Below are positions 58,300-64,000 of a stretch of DNA of 64,000 bases, piece by piece (position 1 is the stretch's first letter; the number at the start of each line of letters is the position of its first letter). A program made the translations under genes and the position numbers. Under the pieces are notes generated by a model. It ran no database searches, had not been told where the DNA came from, and worked only from the letters and a program-made list of their open reading frames with translations. Origin of the DNA: Lolliginicoccus suaedae (GTDB lineage: Bacteria > Actinomycetota > Actinomycetes > Mycobacteriales > Mycobacteriaceae); the NCBI RefSeq assembly GCF_008312885.1, contig NZ_VSSO01000003.1, positions 248,001-312,000 of the forward strand, in the 5' to 3' direction.

Positions 58300-58476
58300 C
58301 CAGGATGTTGATCCACCTGATGGCGACATGGAATGTTCCAAGGTCAGCGAGGCCAATACAGGGGTCGTCTATGCCACCGAGTGCGACCAGAGGACGACAG
58401 GCCGAGTTGGCCAAAGAGTCCCCAGGTGTGACATGATTGTGCGCCCGACCCTGCGTCGTGCGCTAGAAAGGACGGC

Positions 58477-59580
58477 ATGGCAGACAAATATGTAATCCGA
58501 GTTCCCGCCCTTGAAGTCGCACAGGGATCCCGACGGATCTATTGCTTCGCGATCGATGGAAAGCGAATCCACGAGTTCGCAACAGTTTCAAGGATCCATC
58601 GCAACGATGGCGGATCCCTAACCGGCTATCAACGTCCCGAGGTGCTTAGCCACATCCGCGCGATTCGCCGGTACGTCGAGTCAACGGATGCAATGCTACC
58701 AAACTCCATCGTGGTTGCGTTTGATTCGCGCGTCACTTTTGAGCCCGCTATCGCGTCTGGAGCAGCAGGCTACTCAATTCCAGGTGAACTGGTTATACCT
58801 GTTGATGAAACCCTAGCCGAAGAGGACAAGCCAGCACTCGTCGTAGACGGCCAGCAACGTAGTGCAGCAATCCGGGATGCCGATGTCGCAGAGTTTCCTG
58901 TCGCCGTCGTGGGTTTCATCGCAAACTCGGACGACGAACAAAGATCACAGTTTATCTTGGTCAACAATACCAAGCCCCTACCAAAGGGGCTAATTCACGA
59001 ACTTCTGCCTGACTCAATTGGCGCATTGCCACCCCAATACGCGCGCAGGAAACTTCCCGCAGAAGTGATGATCCGACTAAACCGCGACCCAGAGGGTCCC
59101 TTCTACAATAAGATTGCTATGCCGACATCTCCACATGGAGACATCAAAGACAACACAGTTCTCAAGATGATCGAGAATAGCCTCTATGACGGAGCGCTGT
59201 ATCAATACAGGGATCCGCGCGACGGTTCAGGTGATGTCGATCGCATGGTAGTACATCTCACTGCATTCTGGAAGATGGTCGAATCCACCTGGCCAGTCGA
59301 GTGGTTGATGCCTCCACGAAAGTCTCGCCTCACGCACGGCGTTGGCATACAAGCGCTCGGGTATGTTATGGACCATCTAACGGAAGGGATTGCTCCGGAG
59401 AAGTTCAACAACATTCGTATTGACAGAAGTCTCGCGACCATCCGAGACATCGCAGCTTGGACCGAGGGAACCTGGGACCTAGGGCCAGATGACCAGCGCC
59501 GATGGAACAGCCTTCAGAACACCCCGAACGATGTAAAACTCCTCACCAGCGCTCTTCTACGTCGAGTCCGCGCTCGCTAG
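58477..59580 (+). CDS. DGQQR (DndB/DpdB-like) protein 2
   Basis: A 367-residue paralogue of the protein encoded at 55943. DGQQR is at residues 124-128 (LVVDGQQRSAAI). The same landmarks follow in order: TGYQRPE, LVNNTKPLPKGLIHELLP, ARRKLPAEVM, PPRKSRLTHGVGIQALGYVM and WTEGTWDLG near the C-terminus. The two differ at most positions, so the duplication is old. It is separated from dpdA by 177 bases and may have its own promoter (CATGAT near 58432). AAAGGA precedes the ATG. One of the two is probably the working DpdB. Confidence 0.82.
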   Translation: MADKYVIRVPALEVAQGSRRIYCFAIDGKRIHEFATVSRIHRNDGGSLTGYQRPEVLSHIRAIRRYVESTDAMLPNSIVVAFDSRVTFEPAIASGAAGYSIPGELVIPVDETLAEEDKPALVVDGQQRSAAIRDADVAEFPVAVVGFIANSDDEQRSQFILVNNTKPLPKGLIHELLPDSIGALPPQYARRKLPAEVMIRLNRDPEGPFYNKIAMPTSPHGDIKDNTVLKMIENSLYDGALYQYRDPRDGSGDVDRMVVHLTAFWKMVESTWPVEWLMPPRKSRLTHGVGIQALGYVMDHLTEGIAPEKFNNIRIDRSLATIRDIAAWTEGTWDLGPDDQRRWNSLQNTPNDVKLLTSALLRRVRAR

Positions 59581-60046
59581 CTGGTTGGTCCATGATCATC
59601 AGGCCCAACGGTGGGGATGGATTGTGCGTTGAACGAATACCGCACCTCGAGAGCGACACCCTAATTGTCGAGCAAGCTTGACCGACGCCTCGCACCCGTC
59701 GATCATGTGCGAGGTGGGAACCTCCGAGGAAACGCCACTGCTGAATCATGCGACCCGTAGCAGATCAGTTTATGATCTCCTACGGGCCATGTGGCGAATC
59801 ACGCAGTGAGGCCTACGATGCTCGATGCGCACGCCGATAACGATTGTTAGAGCGGTAGTACCGATCAAATATCTCCAGAATACTGACTCAGAAAAACAGT
59901 CTCGCGTTCGGCAGTTTTGATATTCTGCCGAATTGCTCCACCTGGCCGCCAAGCAATTTTTCTCGTCAAGCCAAGGCTAGCCCTTGCATGGCAATACTGG
60001 TCCAAATCCAGCATCAAATACAGCTGCATCTGCAATATCTATTTGA
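59581..60046. other. Convergent gap of 466 bases with a terminator, no gene
   Basis: The region between the stops of the second DGQQR gene and the DpdD-like gene is AT-richer than the host. Short frames are open here but none has a family match or ribosome-binding site. Its only clear structure is the hairpin at 59754-59786. Confidence 0.6.
59754..59786. terminator. Hairpin between convergent dpd operons
   Basis: Arms 59754-59766 (CCCGTAGCAGATC) and 59774-59786 (GATCTCCTACGGG) pair with one mismatch around AGTTTAT. Confidence 0.7.
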
Positions 60047-62263
60047 CTAATCCGTACGGATCCACACATCGAGACTAGCGGGAACCGCAACTCTCTCGCA
60101 ATGGTCGGATAACGCCTGGAGGATGGAACTCGTACCGACAGAGTTTGCATACACGACAGGACCAGATCCGCTATTGTCTTCAATGAATGTAGTTGCGGCA
60201 TGTTTCGCTGCTGCAGTGACGACGACAATAATATCCGCGTTTCTTGCTACCTGCCGTAGACGAGGCGTGCCCCCCTGCTCGGTCGAAACTTCCACGAACG
60301 TCCCGCCTCCTAGGCCTCGCAACGTTGCGGCGGCGCGACGAGCCGGCCTTTCGCGTAGCGAGTAGATAAGGATCTGCTTTCCCCGGAGACTCTCGTAGGG
60401 TGGCGAACCGACTCTTTGCGAGTTTTTGATCTGGAGATCATCAGGAACTGCGGAACCAAGAGTTTTCAGCGAACTACTCAATACTTCAAACTGCGAAAGT
60501 GATAGGCTCTCGAACAAAGGGCGGATCATCTCAACAAAGCGGTGGCCGAACGCGGCGGCCTCCTGACGGCCAGTTCCGGTAGCGGCTTCTGCGATGTCGC
60601 TGAAGACATCGACGGCCCACCCCACACTGCTCGCTCCTAGATGCGATTCTAGCAGATCAAAAACTGTTTGAAGCAGATTCTTGAAACCATCTCGTCCAGA
60701 AAGTTCCAGGGCATCGTTGATCACCCACTCAATCACATCCCGTGATTCAGTTCGCAACCTCGTTGAGAGAGCCATATGAACCAACATGCAATGCGCAAGT
60801 TCAGAGCGTTGTTCCACGTTGCATGAATCTTGATGCGCAGAGTAAATCCTGCCAAGGTATGGTTCGACAGTCGCAGTAGGGATTGTGTTTAGCGCTGCAA
60901 TCAAGCGCTCAGGACTAGTTTGCGCCCAGTCGCTAGGGTCGAAATCTCCACTCGCGCGTTCGTCGTCGGCCTCGGCGAATTCGATCCATGAATCCCACGA
61001 ATTAGGAGTCTCTCCGGAAGATCGAAGCAGGAGAGAAGCCACTGTGGATTCGAAGTTTCGCCGGGGCCACGAAATGTCTACTGGTCCGCCGTGTCTGCGC
61101 TCTATTAGTCTAATTGCCCGTCCGGCAGATTCGGCGTCCTGGAGTGCGTCGGCAGCCAGAACGGCCTCACGGAGCATCCACATGTCTATCTCATCAGTAG
61201 CGCTCTCAACAATTGCTAGCACACCTGCATGATCGTTCACCTCGAGCGCACCTCTCAAGCGGCGCAGGAGATCCTCGCTGGCGTCTGTCGAGACCTGAGC
61301 GGAACTCGACGTCCGTTCGGGTTCCGTGCCAGGCGTCAGCGGTGAAATATTCTCAAGGAGATCTCTGACGAGCGGATGGAATTCCGCCCGCGGTTTCAGC
61401 AAGCGCGCAGCTAGCGATGGCTGATCCCGGAGGACGAGTCCCTGCACAATCAAGGTTGTCGGTTCGCACGACTTGTGGTTCTGCCGCATGATGGCATTCA
61501 ATTCCTGCGGCAACGTCGAAGCAGCGGCAAGAAGCTCAACCGCACCTACGTCGTGGTTTCGAAGAAAGACCTGGTAAGCCGCTGTTCCGATTGCATCAAC
61601 GACGCCTGAGGGCAGGCGCAGTCTGGAGAGTTGCGCCAACAAGTCAGGGGAGGCCAACTCCTCCCACTGTTGCAGCATCGCAAGCGTCCGAACACGGAGA
61701 AACAGCAGGTTTGTGGTATCCAGGAGTCGACGTTCATCAATTGCGTCGAGTATGCGTTGGGTTAGCCACTGGTTGTTGGCCGCAGCCGCAAAGTTGAGGT
61801 CATCGACGAGTTCGGAGACCCGTTGGGTTGAGTGCTCGGGCCGCGGTGGCCGTATATCGAGCAACGCCACTAGATTACCGAGCAGGCCCCGAACTGAATC
61901 GCGAGATGCGCGGGAGCGACGCGGCCAGACCTCAAACCTGACCACCCGGCCCGGATACTCGGTCTCTAGCCATATGTCGAAGGGATCTGTCAGGTCGAGA
62001 ATGCCTCTCCTACGCTCAATGTCGCTGTAGCTAGCACCGACCCAGTGACCAAGCAACCACTCGAGCTCCCTCCGTGCTGCTTGCTTATCCGCACGGCCAT
62101 ACCAGTATAGGCGTTCACCGATGGCGCGAGGCAGGAAAGCCACTCTAGTCGAGTTCTGCCACCGGTCAATTGCCGCATCAAGCTTCGTCCGGAACTCGGG
62201 TTTCAACGAAAGCAGATCAATGTCGTTCCCAGTTCCAAAGAATCGTTCCAGAGGGTCGCTCAC
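60047..62263 (-). CDS. DpdD-like protein (Dpd island, restriction side)
   Basis: A 738-residue protein with no Walker motif or nuclease motif. The N-terminal 110 residues are globular; residues about 110-560 are helical and probably repeat-like. After a linker, a C-terminal alpha/beta domain of about 110 residues looks like a CheY/Rossmann-type sensor: GKQILIYSLRERPARRAAAT, then VARNADIIVVVTAAAKHAAT and YANSVGTSSILQALSDH. Length, C-terminal domain and place fit what I recall of DpdD, but I cannot compare sequences. The GTG start overlaps the PLD gene's stop (GTGA). It is the last gene of a leftward operon converging on the modification genes. Confidence 0.6.
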   Translation of the reverse strand: MSDPLERFFGTGNDIDLLSLKPEFRTKLDAAIDRWQNSTRVAFLPRAIGERLYWYGRADKQAARRELEWLLGHWVGASYSDIERRRGILDLTDPFDIWLETEYPGRVVRFEVWPRRSRASRDSVRGLLGNLVALLDIRPPRPEHSTQRVSELVDDLNFAAAANNQWLTQRILDAIDERRLLDTTNLLFLRVRTLAMLQQWEELASPDLLAQLSRLRLPSGVVDAIGTAAYQVFLRNHDVGAVELLAAASTLPQELNAIMRQNHKSCEPTTLIVQGLVLRDQPSLAARLLKPRAEFHPLVRDLLENISPLTPGTEPERTSSSAQVSTDASEDLLRRLRGALEVNDHAGVLAIVESATDEIDMWMLREAVLAADALQDAESAGRAIRLIERRHGGPVDISWPRRNFESTVASLLLRSSGETPNSWDSWIEFAEADDERASGDFDPSDWAQTSPERLIAALNTIPTATVEPYLGRIYSAHQDSCNVEQRSELAHCMLVHMALSTRLRTESRDVIEWVINDALELSGRDGFKNLLQTVFDLLESHLGASSVGWAVDVFSDIAEAATGTGRQEAAAFGHRFVEMIRPLFESLSLSQFEVLSSSLKTLGSAVPDDLQIKNSQRVGSPPYESLRGKQILIYSLRERPARRAAATLRGLGGGTFVEVSTEQGGTPRLRQVARNADIIVVVTAAAKHAATTFIEDNSGSGPVVYANSVGTSSILQALSDHCERVAVPASLDVWIRTD

Positions 62264-62790
62264 GACAACTCTCCCGAATATCGCCGATCAAGGTCGATAC
62301 GCTGCCTTTCAATTGCATCTTGGTCATTTGTAAAGTGGACCAATTCAGTGTTTCGCAGGCGACCGTTATATGTCAGGTTCATCGATCCACTGACCTTTAA
62401 CCGGTCGGTGAGCAGAATCTTTTCGTGCAGGTTGGGCAGTTGGCCGAGCATCAGCACCCCTGCTAGAGGTTGGCTCCTAATCTCCTGAAGTCTCGCTAGT
62501 ACAGTAGCGTTATGAGTATCTTTCCTCATCACGATATGCACAACTGCTCCGCCCGCAACCTGGTGGCCGAGTACCTCAGTTAGCCGCAAGGTTCGAGTGG
62601 GCAATTCAGGTGCAATATCGGAAAGCTCACCGCCCCTATTGTCGACTACAGGGATGTCACTCAGCCATGCTGAGGCAATCCAGAGCACCTTGGACGGAGC
62701 GACGAGTTCAGAAACGAAGAGTTTGTGTATCTCCTGGTCTAACTTAGGTTCTGACCCGAGACCACTCGTTGAAATCGTGCGTTCAGGCAT
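62260..62790 (-). CDS. PLD-like protein, DpdK candidate
   Basis: The 176-residue protein has one phospholipase D-type motif: LPNLHEKILLTDRL with His122 and Lys124, followed by SGSMNLTYNGR, matching the HxK...GS.N pattern of PLD nucleases and kin. One HxK per chain implies a dimeric active site, as in small PLD nucleases. DpdK in Dpd islands is a PLD-family protein, so it is a good candidate for the restriction nuclease or part of it. It overlaps its neighbours at both ends (TGATG upstream, GTGA downstream), so the three minus-strand genes form an operon. Confidence 0.8.
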   Translation of the reverse strand: MPERTISTSGLGSEPKLDQEIHKLFVSELVAPSKVLWIASAWLSDIPVVDNRGGELSDIAPELPTRTLRLTEVLGHQVAGGAVVHIVMRKDTHNATVLARLQEIRSQPLAGVLMLGQLPNLHEKILLTDRLKVSGSMNLTYNGRLRNTELVHFTNDQDAIERQRIDLDRRYSGELS

Positions 62791-64000
62791 CAGAGCACCT
62801 CCGGAATGTCGAAACTCGCAATAATGTGTCCTGATGATTCCATGCGCACCCGCGCTACCCGTGGGTACAACTGCAAGAAGCCAGCGTCGACTGCGACGAC
62901 GATAGATGAAGCTAGGAAGTCAGCGAGTAGGCCGCGTAGTCCGGGCGCTACCCGCACGTCGACCATGCCAGCGCTCTGCAACTCTGCTACTGCGGCAGCA
63001 GCGGATTCGCACCTGCTGTCGAGATCGACAATAGCGGGGCCTTTGCTTGCCAACATCGACTCCAGCACCTCCGGCGCAGCCGGGACACCTTCTGCGAACT
63101 GATTACGACTGCTGATGGAATCCGCGCGAATCCTCCAACCCCGCGGCCAGAGTACCAATCGCAGATGATCGAGCAAAGGCCAGTCAATCACCCCGTCCCG
63201 CGTAGCATCAAGTACCGTCCACACCCGTTGCTCGACTTCGATACCAAGTCTGGCTTCCAAGTTCTTCCATCGCTGCAATGATTCGAACGTCACTCGGTCA
63301 GCCACTGCGTCCGACCCTGGCAGCAGCAGTCGATTCACCACGGATGAGACCGATTCAGGCATCGGGTGAATACCCTGCTCGCCCATAGCGGCGCAGAGTC
63401 CGATCAAGGCGCGATGTCGCTGGCGATGGGAGTTCGCTGTCCGGCATGCTTCGAAGCTTTGTGCCATCGCGGGGGTGTTGATTGCAGCGTCAAGCACGCG
63501 TTCGAGTACAGTTCCAACCCGTTCAGTAGGACCTGGCCGCAAACTAGCTCGCATCAGCCGCTGGAACCGTGATGGATCCGAGCTGAGTTCATCGGCCACC
63601 GACTCGAGAAACCCCCCACCACCGATTGTCGTTTCCGTGAGCCACACCTGTCCTACCCTCGGTTGTTCCTCGTCGAAGCCCGGCTCAATTTCGACGATGG
63701 CGTCGTCGAAGGAATGCGCAGGGGAAACTTTCGCCGCTGCGGCAAGCATCGTTTCACCGACAGTCTGCCGAAGCCTACGGGAGAGCCACTCATGTGCGGC
63801 GGGGCGAGGTAACTCCCACAGCGCTGCGACAGTTTCTCGGAGACGATTGAGTACGATTGGATCAGCAATCAAATGCCGTAGATTATCGCGTAGTCGTTGC
63901 GGGGCACCGTCACCGACGACTGGGCCACTTGTAGTCGCCAGCCCAGGTCTCGCAACCAGCAAGTCAAGAAACTCCCCAAGCCGCTCGTGCAAATCATACT
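62790..64000 (-). CDS. C-terminal part of a large Dpd-island protein, possibly helicase DpdJ (runs off the right edge)
   Basis: About 400 C-terminal residues are visible and the frame stays open to the window edge; the TTG at 63992 is not the real start. A recognisable point is VWLTETTIGGGGFLESVADE, which resembles the glycine loop in DUF1998-type C-terminal domains of large defence helicases. That, the size and the position suggest DpdJ, a helicase of about 1400 residues in Dpd systems. No helicase motif is within the window, so this is inference. It heads, or lies within, the leftward operon with the PLD and DpdD-like genes. Confidence 0.55.
   Translation of the reverse strand, partial: YDLHERLGEFLDLLVARPGLATTSGPVVGDGAPQRLRDNLRHLIADPIVLNRLRETVAALWELPRPAAHEWLSRRLRQTVGETMLAAAAKVSPAHSFDDAIVEIEPGFDEEQPRVGQVWLTETTIGGGGFLESVADELSSDPSRFQRLMRASLRPGPTERVGTVLERVLDAAINTPAMAQSFEACRTANSHRQRHRALIGLCAAMGEQGIHPMPESVSSVVNRLLLPGSDAVADRVTFESLQRWKNLEARLGIEVEQRVWTVLDATRDGVIDWPLLDHLRLVLWPRGWRIRADSISSRNQFAEGVPAAPEVLESMLASKGPAIVDLDSRCESAAAAVAELQSAGMVDVRVAPGLRGLLADFLASSIVVAVDAGFLQLYPRVARVRMESSGHIIASFDIPEVL

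Noticed and set aside
55943-59580. A Dnd phosphorothioate system, because of DndB-like proteins
   Set aside because: No dndC, dndD or dndE-like genes are present; the TGT-like protein and preQ0 genes point to Dpd.

Overview
The window is GC-rich actinobacterial chromosome, very probably from the Mycobacteriales (Corynebacteriales). The left end carries metG, pabB, rsmI and a divergent protein O-mannosyltransferase (pmt) in a neighbourhood like that of Mycobacterium tuberculosis, and lhr is followed directly by nei as in mycobacteria. I saw no rRNA, tRNA, CRISPR array or intact insertion sequence.

Layout. 0-26 kb is mostly housekeeping and transport: metG (5' part), a DUF2786 protein, pabB, rsmI, pmt, an anchored HNH nuclease, two DoxX proteins, a GntR regulator, an alpha/beta hydrolase plus tyrosine phosphatase pair, BCCT and SulP transporters, a medium-chain reductase, lhr-nei, a Tat-exported ferritin-like protein, a TVP38 protein, a CDF transporter and a long-form GAPDH. 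26-30 kb holds a symmetric array of short repeats and a 1171-residue protein of unknown family. 30-40 kb holds a sugar MFS transporter, a CstB-like persulfide dioxygenase-rhodanese, a TetR/retinol-reductase-like pair, and an MMPL-DUF302 operon divergent from a CsoR/CstR-type repressor. Four matching 16-bp operator-like sites tie the repressor, the MMPL operon and the CstB-like gene into one probable sulfide/persulfide regulon. 40-46 kb holds a MarR-regulated ABC exporter, an AbiEi-like protein between two copies of a 68-bp repeat, and several small or membrane proteins.

46.7-64 kb is an immunity region. It opens with a 1964-residue protein that joins a transglutaminase-like domain, DUF4011, an SF1 helicase and a Vsr-like nuclease. 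A truncated hsdR remnant follows. From about 52.95 kb the base composition and codon use change, and a 7-deazaguanine DNA-modification (Dpd) island begins: queC-queE-queD make preQ0. Divergent to them are a DpdC candidate, a DndB/DpdB-like DGQQR protein, the transglycosylase DpdA and a second DGQQR paralogue. A converging operon carries a DpdD-like protein, a PLD-family protein (DpdK-like) and the C-terminus of a large protein that runs out of the window. The expected logic is that preQ0 is inserted into DNA by DpdA with a DpdB protein and converted to the amide by DpdC, while the converging operon supplies restriction. The duplicated DpdB is the unusual part.

A second layer of structure lies between genes. 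Most convergent gene junctions carry a long palindrome. Three of these are copies of one element whose inner stem changes sequence between copies but still pairs.
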